Assembly (NCBI GenBank): GCA_949286165.1
Contig: CASDZK010000016.1
Coordinates: 111,173 to 175,172 of the forward strand
Length of the DNA stretch: 64,000 nucleotides
Source of the DNA: an uncultured Alistipes sp.
GTDB lineage: Bacteria > Bacteroidota > Bacteroidia > Bacteroidales > Rikenellaceae
Reading direction: 5' to 3'
In this document: positions 55,594-64,000 of the stretch, piece by piece
Layout of the letters: the number at the start of each line of letters is the position of its first letter
Position numbering within the stretch: position 1 is the stretch's first letter
Notes under the pieces: generated by a model
Database searches by the model: none
What the model saw: only the letters and a program-made list of their open reading frames with translations
Told to the model about the DNA's origin: nothing
Program-made: the position numbers and the translations under genes

Positions 55594-56160
55594 TGGCCCA
55601 AAAGTCAATAGGCTTTGAGGTCATCCTCTTTTTGTGTATTGATGCGTACAGTTTGCACTGTCAATCTGTGAGAAAGTTTTTTGGGGGGCGATATAAAAAA
55701 ACGAACGGTTATCTTGCTGAAAAAAGTGAGATAACCGTTGTTTTATGGTAAAAGATCGTTGTATTTATAGTGCTAAAAAAGATAAACAGTCATTTACCAT
55801 GGGAGCAAAGATAGTATATAAATCGTACCATCAGAACGACAGTCTTCTTTTTTCGCCCACATTGGGGAGCTGATATCGGAAAGTCATCCGGTGCGGAGAG
55901 TCAGTGCGGTAATAGACAGGCTTGACATCACGGGGATAGAGTCTACGTATGAGGGCGGCGGAACGAGCAGCTTCCATCCGCGGATGCTGCTGAAGGTACT
56001 CGTGTATTCCTATATGTGCAACGTATACTCCGGGCGCAGGATGGAGCGGTTGTTGAGAGAGAACGTGAACTACATGGGGCTGTCCGGGATGATCCGGCCG
56101 GATTTCAGGACAATCAACCGTTTCAGGAGCGAGCGTCTGTCGAACGGTCGTTTTGACTAA
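55594..56160 (+). mobile_element. Remnant of an IS1182-like insertion sequence
   Basis: The stretch begins at GGTGGCCCAAAAGTCAA near 55594, includes an 11-bp hairpin (55704-55739, AACGGTTATCT/AGATAACCGTT), and carries only the N-terminal third of a transposase. The right boundary touches the GGCCGACC hairpin repeat at 56172. No intact transposase remains. Confidence 0.6.
55799..56160 (+). pseudogene. IS1182-family transposase, frameshifted and truncated
   Basis: From ATG 55799 the frame reads YKSYHQNDSLLFSPTLG and then hits a stop. One missing G in the GGGG run at 55863-55866 would restore ELISESHPVRRVSAVIDRL, which continues in the next frame with the DUF772-type block (SSFHPRMLLKVLVYSYMCNV) and DFRTINRFRSERL. 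It ends after about 115 residues, whereas full transposases are about 450-500. The DDE catalytic residues are lost, so it is inactive. Confidence 0.8.
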
Positions 56161-56171
56161 TTCACATATCC

Positions 56172-56212
56172 AAAAGAAGCCGACCTCAAAAATCTTCTTT
56201 TGGGTCGGCCTC
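56172..56212. repeat. Palindromic repeat copy A (GGCCGACC family)
   Basis: Arms GAAGCCGACCTCAAAA and TTTTGGGTCGGCCTC form a hairpin followed by a T run. On the complementary strand it is nearly identical to copy C at 63861 and similar to copy B at 58788. Confidence 0.75.
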
Positions 56213-56218
56213 ATTTTT

Positions 56219-56749
56219 TTATTCATCTTCTTCTTTGTAGATCCGTTGTAACAATATCTCGTCCTGCCAGCGATTTTGAATGCGAACCCACTCTTTTTTC
56301 GTCCCGGTCGGGACGAATCCGTGTTTCAGGAATAACCGCATGCTGGCCGTGTTTTCCGGATTGACGTTGCAATAGAGCTGGTGGAGGTCCAACGTGTGGA
56401 AACCGTATTGCAGAATCAGCTTCAAAGCTTCGGAAGCGTATCCTTGCCTTCGTTCTTTTTCTTCGTGAATCAATATGCCTATACCCGCCCGCCGGTTGTA
56501 CGGATCGAAATCGAACAGGTCGATGGCCCCGATGGGACGGTCGGTTGTCGAATGCACGATGACGAAACGGATTTGTTTCGTTTCGAAAATGCTGAGATGG
56601 GACGTCTCGATGTATTTCTGTAAGATGAATTTCGAATATGGCGTGATCGTGTTGCTTACGTTCCATACGGCCGGATCGTTTTCCCAGCGATACAGAAAAT
56701 CGATGTCTTCGGGTTCCAGGGCTCGCAGATGGATATGTGCCGATTTCAT
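56219..56749 (-). CDS. GNAT-family N-acetyltransferase (RimJ/RimL-like)
   Basis: The 176-residue protein starting MKSAHIHLRALEPEDIDFLY has the RimJ/RimL plan: an N-terminal LRALEPED strand, RFVIVHSTTDRPIGAIDLFD, and the acetyl-CoA loop as EKERRQGYASEALKLIL, followed by NPENTASMRLFLKHGF. It likely acetylates the N-terminus of a protein or a small amine in the cytosol. It lies 29 bases downstream of the phosphodiesterase gene, on the same strand. Confidence 0.85.
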   Translation of the reverse strand: MKSAHIHLRALEPEDIDFLYRWENDPAVWNVSNTITPYSKFILQKYIETSHLSIFETKQIRFVIVHSTTDRPIGAIDLFDFDPYNRRAGIGILIHEEKERRQGYASEALKLILQYGFHTLDLHQLYCNVNPENTASMRLFLKHGFVPTGTKKEWVRIQNRWQDEILLQRIYKEEDE

Positions 56750-56778
56750 GGTTTGACGATGTGAGGTCCGATCGTTTT

Positions 56779-57684
56779 TTATTTGCCGAAAACCGTTTGC
56801 GCCGGGCGTCCGATCCATGCCTGAGGGGGCGTGATTTTCATGATATGGGCGATTGTCGCCGCGCAGTCGAATTGCATCACGCTGTCTTCTATTTTGTATC
56901 CTTTTTTGATGCCTTTTCCTGTAATGACGAATGGAATTTGCATTTCATTCATGCTTTTTCCTCCGTGTCCCTTTCCTTTCCCTCCATGGTCGGCCGTAAA
57001 GATGATGATGGTATTGTCGCGTACGCCGGCTTTATCGACCGCTGCGGTTATTTCCCCCACGTAAGTGTCGATTTCTTTGCAGGCGTTGAAATATTCGTCG
57101 CTTTCCCATCCGTGCCCGTGGCCGGCCCCGTCCGGTTCGGCAAATGCGACGAATGTGAAATAAGGTTTGTTCCGGACAAAATAAGATACGATGGAATCGG
57201 TCAGTTGTTGATCGTCTTTGGCCGCATAATTGACTGAAGCAGCCTCTTTTTCATATAAATAACCGATTCCGTCCCAGGTGTATCCCGCACAGATGAGTGT
57301 TTCGGGCTTTTGCAGGCGAGTTTCTCCGATGATGGAGGGAAATAGGCCCCACGCGTTGGTAACTCTGGACGGAAGTTCCGGTTTTTTGCTTCCCCATTCC
57401 GTGTATCCGTGGATTTCCGGGCCCGCGCCGGATATCATGCTTTTCCAGTTTACCGCGCTGGAAGAAGGGAGTACGCTTCGTGCTTCCAGAGTGTAGCTGC
57501 CTTCCCGCATTAAGGCTTCGATGTTCGGAAAGGCTCCGGGATGGTTCCGGATGATGTCTGCGCTGAAGCCGTCGCTGCCGATAAGGACGATATGTCGGGC
57601 TTTTTGAGCGTTTTTACTGTTTTGGGCCAGTAACAGGTTTCCGAATAAGAGAAAACCGATGAGGCATGCGATTGTTTTTTTCAT
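56779..57684 (-). CDS. Secreted type I phosphodiesterase/nucleotide pyrophosphatase
   Basis: The start at 57684 gives a signal peptide (MKKTIACLIGFLLFGNLLLAQ). The 301-residue alkaline phosphatase superfamily protein has the metal site IGSDGFSADII, the likely nucleophile Ser/Thr region LPSSSAVNWKSM, and metal-binding FAEPDGAGHGHG and FTADHGGKGKGHGG. NPP-type enzymes hydrolyse phosphodiester or pyrophosphate bonds of nucleotides and lipids in the periplasm. It is somewhat short for the family (about 400 residues), lacking C-terminal extras. Confidence 0.82.
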   Translation of the reverse strand: MKKTIACLIGFLLFGNLLLAQNSKNAQKARHIVLIGSDGFSADIIRNHPGAFPNIEALMREGSYTLEARSVLPSSSAVNWKSMISGAGPEIHGYTEWGSKKPELPSRVTNAWGLFPSIIGETRLQKPETLICAGYTWDGIGYLYEKEAASVNYAAKDDQQLTDSIVSYFVRNKPYFTFVAFAEPDGAGHGHGWESDEYFNACKEIDTYVGEITAAVDKAGVRDNTIIIFTADHGGKGKGHGGKSMNEMQIPFVITGKGIKKGYKIEDSVMQFDCAATIAHIMKITPPQAWIGRPAQTVFGK

Positions 57685-57789
57685 TGGAAAAAGCTGAATT
57701 TGATAAATAATAATGATACCTTTACAAAGATAATGATTTTGTACGAATAAGAACGGGACAGGAACGATTATATATGAATCGAATGGGTT

Positions 57790-58782
57790 ATGGAAAAAAC
57801 GTATAAGGCCGATTGCGGCAGGTATGATCGGATGGAATACGCCCGGTGCGGGAACAGCGGATTGCTGTTGCCTCGCATATCTTTGGGATTTTGGCATAAT
57901 TTCGGAGAATCGGACGACGGAGATGCGGGACGGAACATGGTATTCTCCGCATTCGACCGGGGAATTACCTATTTCGATCTGGCCAATAATTACGGTCCTC
58001 CGCCCGGCAGTGCGGAAATATGTTTGGGGCGGATTTTGCACGACCATTTGAAACCTTACCGGGATGAGCTGATTATTGCGACGAAAGCGGGACATGCCAT
58101 GTGGCCGGGTCCTTACGGGGACTGGGGTTCCCGGAAAAGTTTGATGGCGAGCATCGACCAGAGTCTGCGGCGTATGCGGTTGGATTATGTGGATATTTTT
58201 TATTCGCACAGGTACGATCCTCAGACTCCGTTGGAGGAAACGATGACGACTTTGGCCGATATCGTCCGAAAAGGGAAAGCGTTGTATGTGGGGCTTTCCA
58301 AATATCCTGCCGATAAATTGAAAGAGGCGGTGGAGTGGTTGCGGAAAATGCAGGTTCCGGTCGTCGTTCATCAAGTCCGCTATTCCCTGTTTGTACGGGA
58401 TCCGGAAACGGAATTGTTGGAACTGCACCGGTCGTTGGGATTGGGTACCGTTTCGTTTTCTCCGTTGGCGGGAGGTTTGCTCAGCGGCAAATATTTGTCT
58501 GGGATTCCGGCTCGTTCCCGGGCAGCGAGCGACAGCCCCTTTCTTACGCCGGAAACAGTTCGGAACAAGCAGGGACAGATTAATGCTTTGCACGAAGTAG
58601 CGTTTTCCCGGGGACAAACGTTGTCTCAGATGGCGATTGCGTGGCAGTTGCGCGATGATCGTGTTTGTTCCGTGTTGTGCGGAGCCAGTTCGGCCGATCA
58701 GATTCAAGAAAATATAGGGGCCTTATCCAATATGCGGTTTACCTCTTCCGAGCTAAATCGTATTTCAGAAATTTTAGGGTAA
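57790..58782 (+). CDS. Aldo/keto reductase, YghZ (Gpr)-like
   Basis: The 330-residue TIM-barrel oxidoreductase has the catalytic Tyr in DLANNYGPPPGSAE, Lys in IIATKAGH, and His in IFYSHRYDP, plus the NADPH-binding C-terminal VLCGASSADQIQEN. It resembles E. coli YghZ, the L-glyceraldehyde 3-phosphate reductase, by length and by the MEYARCGNSGLLLPRISLG start. Cytosolic and monocistronic, converging on the BACON lipoprotein gene. Confidence 0.88.
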   Translation: MEKTYKADCGRYDRMEYARCGNSGLLLPRISLGFWHNFGESDDGDAGRNMVFSAFDRGITYFDLANNYGPPPGSAEICLGRILHDHLKPYRDELIIATKAGHAMWPGPYGDWGSRKSLMASIDQSLRRMRLDYVDIFYSHRYDPQTPLEETMTTLADIVRKGKALYVGLSKYPADKLKEAVEWLRKMQVPVVVHQVRYSLFVRDPETELLELHRSLGLGTVSFSPLAGGLLSGKYLSGIPARSRAASDSPFLTPETVRNKQGQINALHEVAFSRGQTLSQMAIAWQLRDDRVCSVLCGASSADQIQENIGALSNMRFTSSELNRISEILG

Positions 58783-58787
58783 TCGGT

Positions 58788-58828
58788 AAAAAGAGACCGA
58801 CCAAATTCTCTTTTGGGTCGGCCTCTTT
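58788..58828. repeat. Palindromic repeat copy B, acting as a bidirectional terminator
   Basis: Arms AAAGAGACCGACC and GGTCGGCCTCTTT around AAATTCTCTTTTG. It lies exactly between two convergent genes and matches copies A and C in its GGCCGACCCAAAAG core. Confidence 0.75.
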
Positions 58829-58848
58829 AAGACATATATTTGCGAAAT

Positions 58849-60165
58849 TTATTCGGTTTCGGATCCGGATGCCAGATTGAGAAATATTTCCGGGTAAGTG
58901 CCGACAGAACCTTTTTCATATCGGATGAATCCGTAACCTCCTTGTCCCGAATACAGGGGTAAAAAGTTCACGCCTTCATGTAAAGGTAGTGAATAATCGA
59001 TTTGTCCTTCTATATTGACGATTCTCATGGCTATGTTATTACCTCCCGTCGATCCGACAAAAACAATCAGATAATCGTCGTCATAGTACAAGCCGGTCGG
59101 ATTCGGAATTTCGTCATAACTGCCCGGATTCAGAGGATAGTTTTCTTGCGGTGTGGCGTTGACGGTTTTCATTCGATTAGCCGGGTATTGGTCCAAAAAG
59201 ACATAGTGGGCCATATTCGCTGTAAATATGTTGAAAGGAATGCGGTCGATGCTTTCGCTGGTCGTCCCTTCTTTCAGTGTTCTGCAGGAGGCATCCGAGA
59301 ATGGTTCGTAAGCTACTGTTCGAGCCTCTTCGTAAAGGGCGATTTCCGCCAGCGCGACGATTTGTTTCCCTTCGTATTCCGAAGGATAAGCTTCCAGTTT
59401 CAATTCCGTTATGCTTCTGGTATCATCGGGAAGGGTAACGATGAAAGGGGTATTTCCCGTCACAATCGTGGAATCCAGAAATAACTGGTCTTTTAAGGTT
59501 CCGCTTGAATAATACAATTTTATTTTTGAAAAAGATCTGCCTTTGATTTCCTGGACAGGTTGGACGGATAAGTATTTGGGAGTTCCTACCGTGCTGATCG
59601 TATATCGAACAGATATATAATTATTGCTTTCGGGATCGCGTTGTTGTTCCCATAACATATAAGACAGAGGATTTCCGTCTTTGCTATTGGACAGCAAGTA
59701 CATGTCTTGACATCCTCCTTCTCCTTGTTCCCATTGGGCATCCAAGATTTCTATTTGGGCGGGTCCGGAGAAGTTATCAGACGATTCCGGTACGTAATTG
59801 GTCGTTCCGGATTGAGTTACTGAAATGGTTTTTTTATCCGTATTGTTAAAAATGACGATTTCGTCCGCCCGGGATTTATAATTCTTGTTTTCCGCTACTC
59901 GTATGCTCAGTTTGTTGTCTGCCGGATAGTCTTTGATATGGAGCCATGAAGCGGAACTGCTGTTTTTTCTCCGATATTGCCATCCATAATTGGAACTGAT
60001 CGAAATTATTTTTTCTTCAGTTTCTGTTCCGAAACTCTGTGTTAATTCATTTTCGTTGATATTGATCGGCGAAGGGGGATTTTCGGGCAATACGATAGGT
60101 TCCTTATCGCAAGATAAAAAAGATAAGGTTAAAAAAAATGTCGCAAATAAAATTTTCGTTTCCAT
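58849..60165 (-). CDS. BACON-domain lipoprotein with a partial M60-like peptidase domain
   Basis: The 438-residue protein has a lipoprotein signal (METKILFATFFLTLSFLSC, Cys at 19) and a BACON domain at about residues 36-115 (ISSNYGWQYRRKNSSSASWL, ISVTQSGTT). A discoidin-like middle region comes next. The last 120 residues resemble the N-terminal beta-sandwich of M60-like mucin peptidases (NPTGLYYDDDYLIVFVGSTG, LPLHEGVNFLPLYSGQGGYG). The HExxH catalytic half expected next is absent; the frame stops 20 bases from repeat copy B. Probably a truncated mucin-targeting protein retaining binding domains. Confidence 0.65.
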   Translation of the reverse strand: METKILFATFFLTLSFLSCDKEPIVLPENPPSPININENELTQSFGTETEEKIISISSNYGWQYRRKNSSSASWLHIKDYPADNKLSIRVAENKNYKSRADEIVIFNNTDKKTISVTQSGTTNYVPESSDNFSGPAQIEILDAQWEQGEGGCQDMYLLSNSKDGNPLSYMLWEQQRDPESNNYISVRYTISTVGTPKYLSVQPVQEIKGRSFSKIKLYYSSGTLKDQLFLDSTIVTGNTPFIVTLPDDTRSITELKLEAYPSEYEGKQIVALAEIALYEEARTVAYEPFSDASCRTLKEGTTSESIDRIPFNIFTANMAHYVFLDQYPANRMKTVNATPQENYPLNPGSYDEIPNPTGLYYDDDYLIVFVGSTGGNNIAMRIVNIEGQIDYSLPLHEGVNFLPLYSGQGGYGFIRYEKGSVGTYPEIFLNLASGSETE

Positions 60166-60374
60166 ATCGGTATGTTTTTAAGGGTAAATGGATAATTATG
60201 TTCCAAACATAATGAAATATTTTTTAATATAAAAGTGAAAATGTGAAAAAAAACTTGTTATGTATATTTTCATGAAATATACTGTTCAAAAATAAGCATC
60301 CGTTACCTATTTTTTGACAGAAATAGATGAAAATGCGGAACTAATCGACGAACGTATATGAATGAAAGAAAAAA

Positions 60375-61430
60375 TTATCGGCTTCCATACACTTCTTCGT
60401 AGTATTTGCGATAGGTTCCGGAATCGATGTTTTCAAGCCATCGCGTGTTTTCCAGATACCAGCGGGCCGTCCGTTCGATCCCTTCTTCGAAGCGGACTTC
60501 CGGCCGCCATCCCAGCTCGTTCATGAGCTTGGAAGAGTCGATGGCGTATCGCAGATCGTGTCCGGCCCGGTCCGTGACGTAAGTAATTAGTTTCTCCGAG
60601 GTCCCTTCCGGGTTTCCCAATAATCTGTCCACGGTTTTGATAACGATCCGGATCAGGTCGATATTCTTCCGTTCGTTGTTCCCTCCGATATTGTAAGTTT
60701 CGTTTGTTTTTCCCTGGTGGAAAATCAGATCGATGGCGCGGGCATGATCCTCCACGTAAAGCCAGTCGCGCACGTTTTCCCCCTTGCCGTACACGGGCAG
60801 CGGTTTTCCTGTCCGGATGTTGTTGATGCATAGGGGTATCAATTTTTCCGGGAACTGGCAGGGACCGTAATTGTTGGAACAGTTGGTTACGAGTGTCGGC
60901 AATCCGTAAGTGTCGTGGAAAGCCCGGACAAAATGGTCCGAAGAAGCTTTGGAGGCGGAGTAAGGGCTGTGCGGGTCGTATTTCGTCGTTTCGCGAAAGG
61001 GAGTTTCTTCGAATGTCAAAGCCCCGTACACTTCGTCGGTGGAGACGTGATGGAATCTGCGGTTCTCATGGTTTCCCGCCCAGTGGGTCCGGGCCGCCTG
61101 CAAAAGCGAAAGCGTTCCCAACACGTTTGTCCGGGCGAAGGTAAAAGGGTCCCGGATGCTCCGGTCCACATGACTTTCTGCGGCCAGATGAATGACTCCG
61201 TCGATGTCGTATTCCCGGAAAAGCCCGAGCATGCGTTCGTAATCGCAAATATCTCCCTGAACGAACGTATAATTGGGGCGATTTTCGATGTCTTTCAGAT
61301 TTTCCAGGTTTCCCGCATAGGTCAGCTTGTCCAGATTGACGATACGGTAATCCGGATACCGATTGACGAACAGTCGTACGACATGGGAGCCGATGAATCC
61401 GGCTCCTCCCGTGATCAGAATATTTTTCAT
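60375..61430 (-). CDS. rfbB: dTDP-glucose 4,6-dehydratase
   Basis: The 351-residue SDR enzyme begins MKNILITGGAGFIGSHVVRL (Rossmann GGxGxxG) and has the catalytic HVSTDEVYG and YSASKASSDHFVRAF (YxxxK) motifs. It makes dTDP-4-keto-6-deoxyglucose, the second step of dTDP-L-rhamnose synthesis. Its ATG overlaps the rfbD stop codon by four bases. It is the last gene of the operon. Confidence 0.95.
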   Translation of the reverse strand: MKNILITGGAGFIGSHVVRLFVNRYPDYRIVNLDKLTYAGNLENLKDIENRPNYTFVQGDICDYERMLGLFREYDIDGVIHLAAESHVDRSIRDPFTFARTNVLGTLSLLQAARTHWAGNHENRRFHHVSTDEVYGALTFEETPFRETTKYDPHSPYSASKASSDHFVRAFHDTYGLPTLVTNCSNNYGPCQFPEKLIPLCINNIRTGKPLPVYGKGENVRDWLYVEDHARAIDLIFHQGKTNETYNIGGNNERKNIDLIRIVIKTVDRLLGNPEGTSEKLITYVTDRAGHDLRYAIDSSKLMNELGWRPEVRFEEGIERTARWYLENTRWLENIDSGTYRKYYEEVYGSR

Positions 61431-62302
61431 GGTTGCGTTTGAATTTGCAGTTGTGTTTGCAATAGGTTCAGGCATTCGGCTAAAGAGTCTTTCCACCAGG
61501 GGACCGGTACGCCTAGCGTTTTGATTTTGTCCTTGGCCAGAACGCTGTATGCCGGCCGGGGTGCGGGAGCGGCGTATTGTTCGGATTTTATGGCTTTTAC
61601 CCGTACCCGGAATCCGGCGAGGTCGAATATGGTTCGGGCGAAATCGTACCAAGAAACGGCGCCTTCGTCGCTGTAATGGTAAATTTCGCATCCGTTAAGC
61701 CCTTGTTCCGCTACGGCGAGGATCGCACGGGCCAGGTCCGTCGCGTATGTCGGAGAGCCGATCTGGTCGTACACGACCTGCAATTCGTCCCGTTCCCGGC
61801 CTAACCGGAGCATGGTTTTCACGAAGTTGTTCCCGAATTCCGAATAGAGCCAGGCCGTACGAATGACGGCGGCCCGGCATCCGGAAGCCAATACGGCCTC
61901 TTCGCCCGCCCGTTTGGTCCGGCCGTAAACGCCGGAGGGCTCGGCCGGATCGTTTTCGGTCCAGGGACGGTACGCTTTCCCGCTGAAAACGTAATCGGTG
62001 GATATGTGTATCAATCCGATTCCCGTTTCGCGGGCGATGCCGGACAGAATCCGGGGTCCTTCGGCGTTGATCCGGCGGGCGGAGGCCGGATCGCTTTCCG
62101 CCTTGTCCACGGCGGTATAGGCCGCGCAATTGACGATGAGTTCCGGCTGCTCACTCTTTATGAGTCCCTCCATGCGGCCGGGGTCCGTGATATCCGCTTC
62201 CGGCATGTCCGTAAAGACGAAGGCGTGTTGCGGATACGCCGCGCCGATTTTGTTCAGGGAACGGCCTAACTGCCCGTTGCCGCCGGTTACCAGTATTTTC
62301 AT
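61427..62302 (-). CDS. rfbD: dTDP-4-dehydrorhamnose reductase
   Basis: The 291-residue protein has the N-terminal VTGGNGQLGRSL nucleotide-binding loop, an INCAAYTAVDKAESD-like block, LIHISTDYVFSG, and YGRTKRAGEEAVL with YxxxK. It performs the last, NADPH-dependent step to dTDP-L-rhamnose. It overlaps rfbB by four bases (ATGA) and lies three bases after rfbC, indicating coupled translation. Confidence 0.95.
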   Translation of the reverse strand: MKILVTGGNGQLGRSLNKIGAAYPQHAFVFTDMPEADITDPGRMEGLIKSEQPELIVNCAAYTAVDKAESDPASARRINAEGPRILSGIARETGIGLIHISTDYVFSGKAYRPWTENDPAEPSGVYGRTKRAGEEAVLASGCRAAVIRTAWLYSEFGNNFVKTMLRLGRERDELQVVYDQIGSPTYATDLARAILAVAEQGLNGCEIYHYSDEGAVSWYDFARTIFDLAGFRVRVKAIKSEQYAAPAPRPAYSVLAKDKIKTLGVPVPWWKDSLAECLNLLQTQLQIQTQP

Positions 62303-62305
62303 GAA

Positions 62306-62872
62306 TCAGTAAAGTTTTTCGGAATAATCGAACAAGACCGCCTCGGCGAGATTGGGATGCCGCCGGTCCTTTTCGGAAAGCGTCGGTTCCTTCCCGTCCA
62401 GTTTCCAGTCGATGCCTATCTGCGGGTCGTTCCAGCATATCCCACCTTCGCTTTCCGGAGCGTAAAAGTTGTCGCACTTGTATTGGAACAGGGCCGACGG
62501 GCTCAAAACGACGAATCCGTGTGCGAATCCCCGCGGAATAAAAAGCTGGCGGCGGTTTTCGCCGCTCAATTCCACGGCGACGTGTTGTCCGAAAGAGGGG
62601 GAGCCTCGGCGGATGTCTATGGCTACGTCGAGGACGCGTCCTTCGATTACGCGCACTAATTTGCTTTGCGCGTGAGGCGGAAGCTGGTAATGCAGTCCGC
62701 GCAAAACGCCGCGGACCGACCGCGATTCGTTGTCCTGAACGAACCGGACGGGACCTACCGCCTTTTCGAAGTCTCTTTGCGAGAAACTTTCCATGAAATA
62801 TCCCCGGTCGTCTCCGAAAATCCGGGGTTCCAGAATGACGACCTCTTGCAAAGCCGTTGGAATGACGTTCAT
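62306..62872 (-). CDS. rfbC: dTDP-4-dehydrorhamnose 3,5-epimerase
   Basis: The 188-residue cupin enzyme has RGYFMESFSQRDFEKAV, the catalytic His in LRGLHYQLPPHAQSKLVRV, and FIPRGFAHGFVVLS. It epimerises C3 and C5 of the keto sugar. A GTG start at 62878 would overlap the rfbA stop (GTGA); the ATG at 62872 is equally possible. Confidence 0.95.
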   Translation of the reverse strand: MNVIPTALQEVVILEPRIFGDDRGYFMESFSQRDFEKAVGPVRFVQDNESRSVRGVLRGLHYQLPPHAQSKLVRVIEGRVLDVAIDIRRGSPSFGQHVAVELSGENRRQLFIPRGFAHGFVVLSPSALFQYKCDNFYAPESEGGICWNDPQIGIDWKLDGKEPTLSEKDRRHPNLAEAVLFDYSEKLY

Positions 62873-62874
62873 AT

Positions 62875-63741
<867 letters not shown>

Positions 63742-63860
63742 ACGTGTTTACGGGTTCGACGAAATTCCGGCCGGTTGCGTCCGTTCCGGCCGATTGTCAA
63801 CAAAGATAGAAAATATAATCCGAAGCGTCGTTTTTCCTAAGAGAAAAAGAACGAATAATA

Positions 63861-63904
63861 AAAAGAGGCCGACCCAAAAGAGAATTTTTGAGGTCGGCTT
63901 CTTT
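63861..63904. repeat. Palindromic repeat copy C (GGCCGACC family)
   Basis: Arms AAAGAGGCCGACC and GGTCGGCTTCTTT around a loop containing CAAAAGAGAATTTTTGA. It lies upstream of rfbA, in opposite orientation to copy A. Confidence 0.75.
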
Positions 63905-63923
63905 GCATAATGCAGAATGATAT

Positions 63924-63960
63924 TCGGCTGCAATTTTTGAAGTTGCAGCCGATTTCTTTT
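63924..63960. terminator. Hairpin terminator near the right edge
   Basis: Perfect 10-bp stem TCGGCTGCAA/TTGCAGCCGA with a 9-base loop and a T-rich plus-strand flank. On the minus strand it directly follows the stop codon at 63961, so it may end a gene entering from the right. Confidence 0.65.
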
Positions 63961-64000
63961 TTATTCGTGTCCGGAGTGTTGATGATGATGATATATCGGT
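63961..64000 (-). CDS. C-terminal end of an unidentified minus-strand gene, His-rich tail
   Basis: One minus-strand frame reads PIYHHHQHSGHE and stops at 63961-63963, three bases before the start of the hairpin flank. His-rich ends of this kind occur in metal transporters and chaperones. Only 12 codons are visible, so the identity is open. Confidence 0.3.
   Translation of the reverse strand, partial: PIYHHHQHSGHE

Overview
The window is chromosomal DNA from a Bacteroidota, most likely Bacteroidales. Promoters follow the Bacteroidetes pattern (TTTG, about 20 bases, TAnnTTTG), and the gene content is typical: BACON and PCMD-type lipoproteins, GH92 and GH43 glycosidases, a sulfatase, and an OmpA/TPR lipoprotein. 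Genus cannot be fixed because no rRNA is present.

Layout. 1-11.6 kb is mostly housekeeping: htpG (cut by the edge), a laccase-domain nucleosidase, xerD, an S37 peptidase, prmA, a GH43 enzyme running in frame behind a damaged DUF1648 gene, tRNA-Arg, the rpmF-plsX-fabH lipid/ribosome cluster, a YceD-like gene and trpS. 11.8-36.6 kb is the accessory heart of the window: an IclR regulator and a giant secreted haem protein; greA; a barrel plus PCMD lipoprotein pair; then a nine-gene operon (about 19.8-31.7 kb) bounded by a promoter and a strong terminator; then a GH92 mannosidase and a ResB-CcsA cytochrome c maturation protein. 36.6-37.7 kb holds IS-like termini, a broken HicB antitoxin gene and two tRNAs. 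38-47.3 kb has an ABC/GntR unit with a clear operator, oxyR-trxB, cardiolipin synthase, a Ser-type sulfatase and pnp. 47.5-60.2 kb has an OmpA/TPR lipoprotein with a Lys/Ala tail, an incomplete FecCD-type importer, a third giant haem protein, an IS1182-like remnant and miscellaneous genes. 60.4-63.7 kb is the dTDP-rhamnose operon rfbA-C-D-B.

The most unusual content is a family of three secreted proteins of 1102-1321 residues (12791, 27666, 52261). Each has an N-terminal helical region, a beta-propeller and a domain resembling the hydrazine synthase alpha subunit, two CXXCH haem sites, and a C-terminal SUMF1/FGE-like domain that lacks the FGE cysteine pair. One sits at the end of an operon that also encodes a propeller-dihaem cytochrome, a second small propeller, a RidA/chorismatase-like protein, a cupin lipoprotein of the lyxose-isomerase type, a small VOC-like protein, DhaK, DhaL and an LsrF-type aldolase/thiolase. 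A cytochrome c assembly gene lies just downstream. I infer a coupled system in which a small polyol, sugar or dicarbonyl compound is oxidised or sensed outside the inner membrane by haem proteins, and its product is phosphorylated by DhaKL and cleaved by the LsrF homologue in the cytoplasm. The substrate is unknown.
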